NCBI GenBank assembly: GCA_016782865.1
Contig: JADHXR010000002.1
Coordinates: 50,816 to 114,815 of the forward strand
Source: Phycisphaerae bacterium
GTDB lineage: Bacteria > Planctomycetota > Phycisphaerae > Sedimentisphaerales > Anaerobacaceae
DNA: 64,000 bases
Direction of reading: 5' to 3'
Of the stretch, positions 43,352-53,800 are shown one piece after another; position 1 is the first letter of the stretch, and each line of letters begins with the position of its first letter. The notes beneath the pieces were generated by a model, which was not told the origin of the DNA, did no database searches, and saw only the letters and a list, made by a program, of their open reading frames with translations. The position numbers were made by a program, and so were the translations under genes.

Positions 43352-44032
43352 ATGAGAACGCTTATTCATGTCCCCATCATCCATACAAGCGCTGACCTTG
43401 GCTCTATGGCCAAGGACATAGCGAAGAAAGGCATCGCGAACTTGGGGCAAGAGATCTGGACGACGCACAGGGAGACCGTCGAGCGTTTCTGGGACGTCAT
43501 CTCGAATTATTTTGACTCCACAAACGTCGCTGGAATGAAGATATATCAGGATGGCATGGTTGGCGAGGACGAGGTCGGCAAGCAAATAGTCGAAGATGCT
43601 GCCAAGGCCGGAAGTAAGAACTATCAGTTGGTCTCAAGACTTCTCGAAAGGGGAGCGGTTCTGGTCAGAACAGAAGACTTCAAGCTGGTCAAGCAGGAGT
43701 ACGACAGATTACTCGCCATAACGCGGGCCAAGTCAACCACACGCAAAATAGTTGCCTTCACGAAGTATAAGCTTGTGAAAACCATGCTCTTGAACAAAAG
43801 AGATGCGTTTATCGCAAAGAGGATCGACGAAACACTCGGACCGGATGAAAGCGGGATTCTGTTCATCGGGGCTTTCCACAAGATTAAGAATAAGCTCCCA
43901 AAGGGCATCAGCGTCAGAGAAACAAAAGACGCGAACAAGGTCAGCCTCTATCAGAAGTTACTGCCCTTCCAAGACAAATATCCGAAACGATTTGACGAAT
44001 TAGGCAAATACCTTGTCTCAGAGATAACCTGA
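43352..44032 (+). CDS. Conserved-looking protein of unknown function
   Basis: 226 residues, GAGAGGAGC seven bases before ATG 43352. It begins MRTLIHVPIIHTSADLGSMA and has well-ordered alternating helices and strands, with a late GILFIGAFHKIKNKLP. No signal peptide or membrane helix. No family is recognised. It is last in the run that starts with gas-vesicle and two-component genes, so a linked function is possible. The following gap (44033-44280) contains the palindromic element at 44152. Confidence 0.75.
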   Translation: MRTLIHVPIIHTSADLGSMAKDIAKKGIANLGQEIWTTHRETVERFWDVISNYFDSTNVAGMKIYQDGMVGEDEVGKQIVEDAAKAGSKNYQLVSRLLERGAVLVRTEDFKLVKQEYDRLLAITRAKSTTRKIVAFTKYKLVKTMLLNKRDAFIAKRIDETLGPDESGILFIGAFHKIKNKLPKGISVRETKDANKVSLYQKLLPFQDKYPKRFDELGKYLVSEIT

Positions 44033-44151
44033 TTTCTCGTTCCTCACATCTTGTTGTTCCGTCATACCCAGTCAGCAACCGGCATTTGATCCACCGCGTG
44101 ACGCAAGACTGGGTCAACCTCTCCTTTTAGCCTAATCCGAATTCCCAGCAG

Positions 44152-44213
44152 CACTATGCTGCTCCAACTGCAACACCGGTTTTTGGAGCGTGACAACCAG
44201 GAATCGTATAGTG
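44152..44213 (+). repeat. Palindromic dispersed element, copy 4 (complete)
   Basis: Outer arms CACTATG (44152-44158) and TATAGTG (44207-44213), inner arms CTCCAA (44162-44167) and TTGGAG (44183-44188). It closely matches the reverse complement of 1427-1489. It ends 67 bp before the prepilin start at 44281. Confidence 0.6.
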
Positions 44214-44280
44214 ATTTGCTGTCCCGAAAGCTTCGATTAGTCTATTGACAGGGCCTTTTTCACAAGCGAGGAGAACAAGA

Positions 44281-44757
44281 ATGATCCCAAGAACAAGCAG
44301 AATTCGTTGTCGCCGGGGATACTCGTTAATAGGCATAATGATTTCGATTATTATCTTCTTGACGGCGCTCATCGGAACTTCCAATTTTAGATATTATTCC
44401 ACTTTGGATGCACAAAAAGCTGCCGCAAAGATAACCGCCTCCAGAATCGGACTGATGCTCTGTGAAAATTGGCGTGGCATCGGGGGCGTCGAGACCTATG
44501 ACCCAGCAACATCTCTTGGTTCAGCCCTGACAATCACCGCAAGCGCCGGCCCCGACAAACCCGAGGATTTTACGCTCTTAGGAAGCTATACAGTTTCTTT
44601 GAATGGCGCTAATTACTACACAACATTATCGTGGAAAGACGTTAGTACCGGATTGAGGGCCTTGAATATCGTTGTAGCCTGGGCGCAGCGGCCCCAGGGA
44701 ACGAGCGGCCTTAATGATGCAGATGAATTTTTTAAGCTCACAACCTACACCTCATAA
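44281..44757 (+). CDS. Type IV pilin-like protein (PilV/GspI type)
   Basis: 158 residues from ATG 44281 with GAGGAGAACAAG upstream. Basic leader then RRGYSLIGIMISIIIFLTALIG, a class III prepilin signal. Cleavage after Gly leaves Tyr at position 1 and Gly, not the usual Glu, at position 5. Loss of Glu5 is typical of tip-type minor pilins. The globular part is short. It starts a three-gene pilus-like group and sits 6 bp before the next start. Confidence 0.82.
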   Translation: MIPRTSRIRCRRGYSLIGIMISIIIFLTALIGTSNFRYYSTLDAQKAAAKITASRIGLMLCENWRGIGGVETYDPATSLGSALTITASAGPDKPEDFTLLGSYTVSLNGANYYTTLSWKDVSTGLRALNIVVAWAQRPQGTSGLNDADEFFKLTTYTS

Positions 44758-44763
44758 TGGCCA

Positions 44764-45465
44764 ATGGAGACGACGATTATCAAAAAAAGCTTAACAGCCT
44801 CACGGGGCTTTACACTCATCGAGTTGATAACAGCCATGACAATCATGCTTATTGTCGTGCTTGCTATCGGCATGGTCTTAGTTGACGGCCAGAGAAACTG
44901 GAGCATCCAGTATGATCGTATATACTCCGATGTCGTTACAGACGGCTATGTAGCAAGGAGGAAGTTTGACACAGTAATGCGGACGGCAAGCAGGGAAAAG
45001 GTCTCGCTCGATGACACCGGCAGTTGGATCGAGGTCTATTACTACGCAAGTGACGATTCGGTTACCCTTTATATTACTGATGACATAGGCCTTGATAGGC
45101 TTGGCCAATTGCAGATATCAAGTACAAACCCTGATGCCTCTTTGACCCTGTATTTGGGGGGAGATTTCATAACTAACAACGGGGGCTATATTAACAACTT
45201 AACTAATGATCCGAAAAAACTTAAGATATATTGTCTTGATAGTTGTTCAAAAGTGGAGTTCAAAACGAACTGCGATCTATATGGAGCAATTTATGGGCCG
45301 AACACAGATATAATTATGCGTAATTCCGTTAGTATACACGGAGCTGTTTTAGGCAAAACGTTTGTCCAGTCTGCAACTGCTACTTTCTACTACGATGCAT
45401 CGCTGAGAGAGGGCGATGTGAACGATGAGGGCGTACACTTCGTAGTAAAGCGGTGGCATGAATGA
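44764..45465 (+). CDS. Prepilin with fused PilX-like C-terminal domain
   Basis: 233 residues. N-terminus SRGFTLIELITAMTIMLIVVLAIGMVL is a canonical prepilin signal with Glu5. About 80 residues of minor-pilin-like sequence lead into a C-terminal domain from roughly residue 115: TLYITDDI, SLTLYLGGDFI, DPKKLKIYCLDSCSKVEFK, DLYGAIYGPNTDIIMRNSVSIHGAVLGKTF, DEGVHFVVKRWHE. The same domain ends the product of 45722. The joint looks like a splice of a PilW/GspJ-type N-terminus onto the other gene's C-terminus. Confidence 0.8.
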   Translation: METTIIKKSLTASRGFTLIELITAMTIMLIVVLAIGMVLVDGQRNWSIQYDRIYSDVVTDGYVARRKFDTVMRTASREKVSLDDTGSWIEVYYYASDDSVTLYITDDIGLDRLGQLQISSTNPDASLTLYLGGDFITNNGGYINNLTNDPKKLKIYCLDSCSKVEFKTNCDLYGAIYGPNTDIIMRNSVSIHGAVLGKTFVQSATATFYYDASLREGDVNDEGVHFVVKRWHE

Positions 45466-45581
45466 GGACAATCTTAAGTCATCAATTCCGGACAAAAAGT
45501 CTATGCTTATGCACATAGAAACCTGTAAAGCGGCAAAATGAGGGCTGAAGCTGCTATTTAATTCTCTATTGGGTGGGGTGA

Positions 45582-45651
45582 ATTCCCCGTCGCTTGCGGC
45601 AAAGAGTCAAAGTTAGTCCACTGAGATACGCCGCTGCTCGCGGCGGGGATA
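45582..45651. repeat. Imperfect GC-rich inverted repeat
   Basis: ATTCCCCGTCGCTTGCGGC (45582-45600) and GCCGCTGCTCGCGGCGGGGA (45631-45650 region) are imperfect reverse complements separated by about 30 bp. Such GAATTCCCCGC-GCGGGGAAT elements are frequent intergenic repeats. It fills part of the 256-bp gap before the PilX-like gene and could act as a terminator between the two pilus genes. Confidence 0.5.
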
Positions 45652-45721
45652 TTCATTCTTGCTCATCAGAATCGGATTTTTGGGTCGTGGGTATCGACCT
45701 GTTTTGCGCGGAGATGAGAAT

Positions 45722-46909
45722 ATGAACAAGATGCGACACTATAGAAAGCGTGGCTCCGCCATAGCGCTGGCAATGGTTGTTGTTATGATATTGCTTGCAA
45801 TGGGAACAGGGCTGCTTAGCCTTGGTTTGCACGGCCGCATTATCTCTATACGAACGTCCTCGGATATCGCAGCCCGCTCCGCCGCCGACGCCGGACTGAT
45901 AAAGGCCCTCTTTGAAATGAATGAGAAGCTGAAAGTCATACCCTGGAATGACAGCAGCCTGCCGTTTGGAACAAATATAGGCCTACCCAATTGTGACGCG
46001 GTCTTTAGTTACACAGTTACCGGTGATCTCGACAGCGGCTATACTATTGAGTCCACTGGAATTTTCGGCCAGGCCCAAAGAACAGTTAGCTGCACTTTAC
46101 AACTTCAGGGACCATTTGAAGCGGCAATCTTCACGGAAAACAGTATGCAACTGAAAAACTCAGCCGTAGTGGACTGGTACAATAACACCGAAGACGACAA
46201 GATTATGCAAATCGGCACGAACAGCATCACCGCAGGTTCCATTGGTTTGAGAAACTCGGTAACTGTATATGGTGATCTAGTTGTGGGTGTGGGCGGAATC
46301 CCAAGTATTGTTATTAACGACTACGGCGCGACTATCACGGGCGATACTCGCGCCTTGACGGAAAGATACGTTATGCAACCAATAACGGTGCCGGAGTCGC
46401 TGGAATCGCTGTTCTCTAACGGGGCTATACGAAATAATACAACAATATCCGCTTCCGCGAGGTATAGCAGCATTGACCTTGGAAACAGGGAAACAGTTAC
46501 AATCAGCGGTGACATAACACTCTATATTACCGGCGACATTATCCTCGGCAATTCTGCCGAGCTGGGGATAGGGAACGATGCCTCTTTGGTCCTGTATTTA
46601 GGTGGGGATTTTGAAGCTAAGAACTCAAGCACCGTCAACAATGAAACTCAGGACCCTCAAAAACTCAAAATATACGGTCTCGATAGCTGTGAAAATATGC
46701 GGTTTAAGAACGGCAGCGATTTTTACGGGGCAATTTATGCCCCCAACACGGACGTAGTGATGGACAACTCCGCTAACATATACGGGTCAGTTGTATCCAA
46801 GAGCTTCGAGCAACGAAACTCGGGCACCTTTAACTACGACGTGACGCTGAGAGATGTTAGTATAAATGATGAAGCTGTGCACTTCACGATGACAAACTGG
46901 TACGAGTAA
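45722..46909 (+). CDS. PilX-like exported pilus assembly protein
   Basis: 395 residues from ATG 45722, CGGAGATGAG upstream. A basic start and single hydrophobic helix (SAIALAMVVVMILLAMGTGLLSL) without a FTLIE box, as in PilX/GspK-type proteins. DIAARSAADAGLIKALFEMNEKL follows. The rest is repetitive beta sequence (SITAGSIGLRNSVTVYGDLVVG, ITLYITGDIILGNSAELGIG, ANIYGSVVSKSFEQRNSGTF), suggesting a beta-solenoid. The final ~110 residues are the domain duplicated in the upstream prepilin. Confidence 0.82.
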   Translation: MNKMRHYRKRGSAIALAMVVVMILLAMGTGLLSLGLHGRIISIRTSSDIAARSAADAGLIKALFEMNEKLKVIPWNDSSLPFGTNIGLPNCDAVFSYTVTGDLDSGYTIESTGIFGQAQRTVSCTLQLQGPFEAAIFTENSMQLKNSAVVDWYNNTEDDKIMQIGTNSITAGSIGLRNSVTVYGDLVVGVGGIPSIVINDYGATITGDTRALTERYVMQPITVPESLESLFSNGAIRNNTTISASARYSSIDLGNRETVTISGDITLYITGDIILGNSAELGIGNDASLVLYLGGDFEAKNSSTVNNETQDPQKLKIYGLDSCENMRFKNGSDFYGAIYAPNTDVVMDNSANIYGSVVSKSFEQRNSGTFNYDVTLRDVSINDEAVHFTMTNWYE

Positions 46910-46974
46910 TAAAACAGGCAAATCAGCCTGACAACAAGGTTTCACTAAACCATCTCTATTTTTGGATGAAACAT

Positions 46975-48620
46975 TCATGTGCACATGTCCATGGTCGGTG
47001 AACTTGATCGCGTTGTTCACGAGGTTTATCAGGCACTGCGACAGACGGGTAGGGTCGGTACGTATCCGGGCGGGCAACTCTTTGCTCAAGCCAATCTCGA
47101 AATCCAGATCCTTTTCTGTTGCTTTGAATTCGGCCAGGGACCTGATACTGCCCAGTATCTCACTCAGGCAGCAGTCTATTATCTCGATTTCCAACTTTCC
47201 AGCTTCAATCCTCGAAAAGTCCAGAATGTCGTCTATCAGCCGCAGCAAGTGCCTGCCACTATCACGGATGGCACGAACATAGTCTGCCTGTTCCTCGGAG
47301 AGTCTCTCGTCGGCAAGCATATCGCTAAAACCCATGATGGCGTTCATCGGGGTCCTGATTTCGTGACTCATATTGGCAAGGAACAGACCTTTTGTGGCGG
47401 TCGGTAATGTCAAGTGCGTACTCGATGACCTCTGAGACACGGCCTCGGCCATCCAGGACCGGGTAAGCGTGAACTTCGACATGCCTCTGATTGCCGTCCT
47501 GGTCGCGGTGGATGTGCTCGACCACTGCCGGTTTCTTGGTTTTCTTGACCTCTTTGAGCGGACAGGGATCATCCGGACCGTCACAGGGTTTGGCTCGCCC
47601 GTGAGAGACACTGTAACAGGTAGCCTTTCCGACCAGCTCTGGCTGGCAAGTTGCAGGATTGGCTACCTTGATTATGTAACTGTCGGCATCGATGACGTAG
47701 AAAGGATGGGTCACTGCTGCCAGCACGTTATTGAGAAATTCATTTCGCTCTTGCAGTTGTTCTTCGGCCCGCTTTTGCACTGTGATATCTCGTACAGTGG
47801 CCTGCAAGAGTGGTTTGCCCTTCTCGAACTCAACTCGTGTCAGCAGTACAGTGGCGTCAAACTCCTTTCCATTAAGGGTTTTGTGTGTCCATTCGAAAAA
47901 ACGAGAACCTTCCTGCATTGCCCTCGCTATCATTTTCGGTGCTTTTTCATCGGAACGCTGTCCATCTGGTTGATATTCAGGCGATATCTCCCAGGGGCCC
48001 TTGCTGGTGAATTCTCTTTCATCTTCGGCTCCAAACAGCCTTATGGCCGCCGGATTGCCCGCAGTGAATCTCCAGGTCGGTGGGGCAAGCATCATGATGG
48101 CGTCTCGCGAACTCTCGAAAAGAGTGCGGTATTTCTCTTCACTCTTCGTCAGAGCGGCAGTAGCTCGATTGCGATCGGAAACGTCAATTGCCAGCAGTCG
48201 ATGCCTGCGGCAGCCGTCTTGCTCGTCGAGGGCCACAGAACTGATCAGGTGGGCGTCAAACTCGATGCCGTCCTTTCTGAGCAGTCTGAGGTCACATTTG
48301 TGCCTGGTTTTGGCTCTCAGGGCCACTCTGCGGTACAGGTAGAAGTCGTCTCGGCAGTCCCTGGTGACGAATAGAGAGAAATCTTTTTGGACTGCACTAT
48401 CCCTCATCATCCCCAGCATCGCCGCACCAGCAAGATTAAGCTCGGTTATCAGGCCCTTCTCGTCGAGCGTGAAGTACCCAACAGGCGCCCAGTCGAATAG
48501 GCTGAGATACCTGGTCTTCGTCGCCTCCAATTCGAGCTGAACTCTCTCCAATTCCTCGTTCTGCATTTGCAGTTCGATTTGATGAGTCTTCAATTCCTCA
48601 ACAAGCCGCTCGTTGTCCAC
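46975..48620 (-). pseudogene. PAS-rich histidine kinase gene with internal deletion, 3'-truncated
   Basis: From ATG 48620 the minus frame reads a coiled coil and three PAS domains (to about 47400, ending YALDITDRHKR). It then leaves frame: the next frame contains [40 protein letters not shown]. The ~15-20 residues usually lying between DITDRK and this HisKA box are missing, so a deletion with frame change is implied. The ATPase domain stops just after the N box (LINLVNNAIKFTDHGHVHMNVS, near 46985). The sequence beyond is unrelated. It resembles the C-terminal half of the kinase at 6167 ([17 protein letters not shown]). Probably non-functional. Confidence 0.82.
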
Positions 48621-48719
48621 TGACTATCTCCTCAGAATCGCAAGCTTGCGCCTGATCTGTCTTCGGGTCTTAACTCGCAGCTCTGATTATGTCTGCTTTT
48701 GCCTGGAGTTCTACCCACA

Positions 48720-49025
48720 CTATTGCCTCGTTCGGTCATCGGCTCTTTCAGTGCACAGCTTGACCGGCCAGGTGCTTGCAATGCACTCGAGAACTTGTGA
48801 TTCCTCGGCGCACAATCCCTGGAAAGCGCCGGGAAGAACCTTGGGTCTGCTCACGCAAGGGACAAAGATTCTGAACTCCTTGAGATTGAACACAGGACCA
48901 TGGTTGACTGGACAATGTTGTATGAATATTCGACCGCCGGCAGGCGCAGCCTCGAAAAGATAACAAGCAATCCCCGGCGAGTGACAACTGGAAACTGATC
49001 GTAGATCTTCTCGATACTCACACAC
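48720..49025 (-). other. Possible gene fragment upstream of the kinase pseudogene
   Basis: A minus-strand frame of 101 codons contains protein-like sequence (AGGRIFIQHCPVNHGPVF, NLKEFRIFVPCVSRPKVLPG, AFQGLCAEESQVLECIAS) with many Cys. No start with a good ribosome site and no family were recognised. It may be a remnant or chance. The 48621-49051 gap holds nothing else convincing. Confidence 0.25.
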
Positions 49026-49051
49026 AACAACCGCCCCTGCTGAAGGTCACT

Positions 49052-50745
49052 GTGAACGGACATGCCACCAAGTTCTCGCTGCCTCGAGGGGGCTCGGATG
49101 CCTCTGCAACCGGGGACACGGAATCGGCCAGAGAGCATGTGATCGAGATCCCTGTCAAACGAGGTGTAATCCGCCAGGGCGGCAATGAGATCAACCTGGC
49201 GATTCTCGCCGGCAGTTGGATGGTGTTCGACCAGGTGCGGCTCGAAGGCCCGAAGGGCGTCGTCGAGGCGCCAATCCGTAATGTCTTCATTCGTGACGTG
49301 CGGGTCGCTGATTATGAAACGGTTGATGCCGGCCGCCGCGCCCAGCCGCTGCTGATCGACGTCGAACACATTGGCCGAGAACCTGAACTGAGCGTTCGGA
49401 TCGACGGCAAGCGTATCTTTACGGCAACCGTCGAGCAGGGCCGCTACCGGTTCGAGGCGCCAATGCCGGCCGTTTCGGCGCCGACAAACAGCCTGTATGA
49501 GATTCTCGTCGACGGCGATGTGCTGGAGAAAGGCGAAGTGCGCCGCAGCCGGCAGCGACTAATCACACCGGCCGAATATGTGGATACGCGTATCGGCACA
49601 GCACATTCCCGATGGATGATCGCACCGGGGCCCTGGATGCCATTTGGTATGGTGAAGCTGAGTCCGGACAACCAGAACACGGGATGGCAGGCAGGGTATG
49701 ATCCGAGCTTTGAAAATATAGGAGGTTTCAGTCACATTCACGAATGGACGATGGCCGGGGTTTCTATGATGCCGACGGCCGGCCCGCTTGAAATTCGCCA
49801 AGGCCGCCAGGGCGATCCCGATTCGGGTTATCGCTCGCGTTTCGAGAAATCCACCGAACAGGCACCTATCGCCTGAAGACCTGGAATGACCTGTTGGGGC
49901 GCATCGAAATTCACAGTTCCGATCGCCGCCAGAAGGTTCGCTTCTATAACAACCTCTACCGATCATTCTGCCGCAACATCTGGAGCGACGTCAATGGCCA
50001 GTGGGTGGACGGCACGGAGAAGGTGCAGCAGTTGAGAGACCCGGACGAGGTCGCGCTCGGGTGCGATGCCTTCTGGAACACGTTTTGGAACCTCAACTAG
50101 CTATGGAACCTTGTCGCTCCGGAGTGGTCGAGTCGCTGGGTCAAATCACAGTTGGCAATGTACGACGCCCTCGGCTGGCTCGCCAAAGGGCCCGCGGGCA
50201 TGGAATATATCCCGGTGATGGTCGCCGAGCACGAAATACCGCTGATAGTCGGGGCCTATCAGATGGGCATTCGCGATTTTGACGCAGAGAAGGCCTTTGA
50301 GGCGGTGCGCAAAATGCAGACGACCCCTCCAGAAAGAATCGGTGGCGGTCTGGCAGGAAACCGTGACTTGGAAACATACCTGGAGCACAAGTACGTACCC
50401 TCCGACAAGGGACGGTTTTCCAACACGCTCGAATATGCCTACGACGACTGGGCCGTCGCGCAGCTCGCCAAAGCACTCGGCAAGAACAAGGAATACGAAG
50501 AATTCCTCGACCGCTCGTCGTGGTGGCGCAATGCCATCGATCCGGAAACAGGATTCGCCCGCCTTCGCAAATCGGATGGCCGCTTCGAGGAGGATTTCGA
50601 TTCTTTCAGATCGGGCGCCAATAAGCAATATGTCGATACCTTCTGGTTTCCGGCGAGCGAGCTGCTCAAGGGTGGAGAGCTGATCCTGGAGATGGGCCCC
50701 GAACCGAATGCCAAATGGGGCAAGGAAATGAAAGATGAAAAATGA
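49052..50745 (+). pseudogene. GH92 alpha-mannosidase gene, broken
   Basis: The first frame (GTG 49052 to 49876) has an N-terminal beta domain (GNEINLAILAGSWMVFDQVRLEGP, as in polysaccharide-lyase accessory domains). The GH92 start follows (AEYVDTRIGT, GPWMPFGMVKLSPDNQN, GFSHIHEWTMAGVSMMPT). After FEKSTE a large part of GH92 is missing and the frame changes to GTYRLKTWNDLLGRIEI. That frame has an in-frame TAG at 50098-50100 where GH92 has Gln (NLN-stop-LWNLVAPEWSSRWVKSQL). It continues with GPAGMEYIPVMVAEHEIP and RFSNTLEYAYDDWAVAQ. After SGANKQYV it again skips to a C-terminal piece (ELILEMGPEPNAKWG). No single product is possible. Upstream frame extends to 48977 (DNWKL). Confidence 0.85.
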
Positions 50746-50804
50746 AAAATTTCGCAATTGCCTTTGGCGAACCTCTTCAAAACAGCCCGCAAAGCGGCTC
50801 GGCT

Positions 50805-50828
50805 CCCGGCGCGCCGGGATTAATTTTT
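50805..50828 (+). terminator. Intrinsic terminator
   Basis: CCCGGCGCGCCGGG (50805-50818) is a perfect palindrome able to form a 5-bp stem with a CGCG loop. It is followed by ATTAATTTTT. It lies 60 bp after the GH92 remnant and just before the promoter of the next gene. Confidence 0.55.
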
Positions 50829-50856
50829 GATCTTTGATATTCAATCTTGTTATAAT
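50827..50856 (+). promoter_or_regulatory. Sigma-70-type promoter
   Basis: TTGATC (50827-50832), 18 bp spacer, TATAAT (50851-50856). Transcription would start near 50863, giving a ~26-base leader with GGGAG eight bases before ATG 50889. Confidence 0.5.
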
Positions 50857-50888
50857 GCGCCTAAGGATAATTACCGGGAGTCTGGCCA

Positions 50889-53800
50889 ATGAAGACGAAA
50901 GTAAAGGCACAAAGGCACAAAGTGGCAAAGGCACAAAGCGCCTCTGTGCCTCTCTGCCTATGTGCCTTTGTGCCTTTGTACCTGTGTATTGCTTCAACAG
51001 GTAGTGCATTTGCCGCCAGGGTTGAGATTGAGCAAAGCGCCGGCTCCGGATTGATCGGGCATTGGACGTTCGATGATCTCACCGACGGGGTGCTAAAGGA
51101 TTCCGAACGGATCGCCCTTGACGCAACGGTCCGTGGCGACGTTTCGCTGGAAGATGGCGTCTTCGCAGCGGCAGCACGTCTCAAGGGACAGCAGGCAATC
51201 CGCATAAAGGCCAATGAGGCATTTAGAAATCTACCGTCAATCACTATATCGGCATGGGTCAGTCCAAAGGAGCTTTCCGGTTATCGAGAGATATTTCGTA
51301 AGGAAGACGCCGACAGGCGGATTCTTTTTTCATTTCAGAATAGCGGCCGGATATTGTCGCTGGGGCTGAATGTGGAGGGCTCAGGTTACGAGGAGCTGGA
51401 CGCCAGGGTCCAACCGGCGTTGCTGACAGATCTTCAATGGCACCATGTGGCGGGGACATTCGACGGCGAGAAAATGCGAGTCTATCTGGACGGCCTTGAG
51501 ATCGGCTCACGGAGAAAGCCGGGGCGGATTATTTCCGGGGGCGGCGCCGATGCGTTCATAGGGTCGTCGGGAGGCAGAGGTGAGTTCTTCCAGGGATTGA
51601 TGGATGATCTGCGGATATTCAACATTGCGCTGACAGGCGATCAGATCGCCAGGTTATATGAAGAAGGTCTGTCGGCAATCGGTGTGAAGGTTCAGGGGTA
51701 TCAGGGGCAGGTAGAGAACATATATGAAGACAAGGCGACATTTGCCGAGACTATGGCCGCGACACGGAGGAATCTGAAAGACAAGAATATGCCGCGCGTT
51801 CTGATGAGACTTGTCCAGGCAAAACTGACCGCGAGATTCTCCAAAGAGTGCGCCGATTTCTCCCAGGCAACCAATAGCCAGCCTTTCGAGTATCTGACCG
51901 CGCCGGATAATTCGTGGAATTTGAGCAAGGCCGAACATCTGATAGGCCTTGTGACCGAGTATAAGCCGCTGACACAGCAGCAGTGGGCAAGGCTTAGTGA
52001 AACAGAGCGTAAGAAATGGAAAGAAGTAGAGAAACTGGGAACGAGATTCGAGCGGCTCAAGGCTATGGGAGAGGCTGGGACGTGTGAGGCGGATTGGGTT
52101 GATTTTATGCTGGAAGCCGCCGCGCGGGTGGTCCACAGGCCCGTGCAGCATGAAGCGGTGGCGCCCTATGTAAAGCCCTATACTCCAGAGACGCGGGATT
52201 ACTCAGCGAAGGAAGCCCAAGACTTGTTACGGCGGGATTGGCTGCATCAGGCAGATGGTGCCGTAACTTCTGAGCGCATAAAGAGCGAGATAGATTGGAC
52301 CAGAGCAGTTGCCGCCAGGGTCAAGCGGAATTATCCGGATAAGGTCGATTTTTCAAAAGAGTTGTCCGAACTGAGAGCTTTGGAAGCCGGGATGGTCAAC
52401 GGCGCAGACGACCAGTTGTACTACGCAGTGCGAAGTATCAAGCGCAGGATAATGTTTGGCAATCCCGTTGTGGATTTCGACACGGTGCTGTTTATTGATA
52501 TACCGTTTCCGGCAGGATCTGAATGGCCCCACGAGACGCGCCATCGACTCGGCTATATGGCGGTGCCGGGCGGCAGACTGCTTGCTCTTGAAGGACTGTC
52601 CCCGACGGGGCATCTGACAAAACTGATGCCGGCCGAGCCTTTGCACGGCACATTCTGGCGGCCCGACCTGTCATTCGACGCGAAGCGCGTTCTGTTCTCA
52701 TTTCACCCGGCTAACGAGAAGAACTTTCATCTTTACGAGATAGATGTTGACGGCTCCGGTTTGCGACAGATTACCGAGGGCATCTACGACGACGTGGATC
52801 CGATCTACCTGCCGGATGACGAGCATATCATCTTTGCCAGCACTCGCGGGCACAACTATGTCCGCTGCATGCCGCCGACGAACTCGTTTGTACTTACGCG
52901 GTGCGACCTCGACGGCCGGAATATGTATATCATTTCCCGCAACAACGAGCCGGACTATCTGCCTTCGCTGCTCAATGACGGCCGGGTGATCTATACCCGT
53001 TGGGAGTACACCGATAAGCCGCTCTGGCGCGCTCAATCACTGTGGACGACGAATCCGGATGGTACGCGTGCCGCTACCTTCTGGGGCAATCAGAGCGTCT
53101 GGCCCGATCTTCTCAAAGACGCCCGGGCGATCCCGGGCAGCGAAAGGGTCATGTTTACCGGCTCTGCACATCACGACTGGTTTGCCGGCAGTATCGGAAT
53201 TGTTGACACGCGAAAAGGTCTTAACTTCCCCGGCGGGCTTACAAAAGTAACCGCAGAACTCGTATGGCCCGAATCGGGCAACGGCCCCGTCGATCCTATG
53301 GAGTCTGAGAATTATCATAAGAGCGGAGACTATCGCGCCTATCAGACACCTTATCCGCTGAGCGAAGATGTGTTCCTTGTCTCAGCCAACAGGGCCGGCA
53401 AGTTTGTGTTGTACCTTATGGATACGGCGGGCAACAAAGAATTGATTTACGAGGGCGCACACAACATTTTTCACGCCATGCCTCTCAGAGCCCGTCCCAA
53501 GCCTGCGGTAATGCCGGACGCCGTGCGATGGCCCTCGGTAGCCGAGCGGCATGATCCCGCCGGGGGAATTATATTCAGCAATAACGTTTATCATAATTCA
53601 CCAGCTAGGCTCAAAGGCAAGGCAAGTTATCTTCGTATCCTGACGATGGATGCCAAGACATACAGCTATTGGTACAAACGGCCCTATGCCTCGACGGGGC
53701 CGGTGGTTTCGATGGTGTCTTCCGAGGGAGTCAAACGGATACTCGGAACGGTGCCGATCGAAGACGACGGTTCCGTCCATTTCAAGGCGCCTTCGGGCAA

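Noticed and set aside
45675..45705. Fifth copy of the upstream motif (GGATTTTTGGG)
   Set aside because: Only the T-run block fits; the AACCAGGAAT block is absent, so it is not counted.
46915..46930. Hairpin CAGGC/GCCTG after the PilX-like gene as a terminator
   Set aside because: Stem of only five pairs and no T-run follows.
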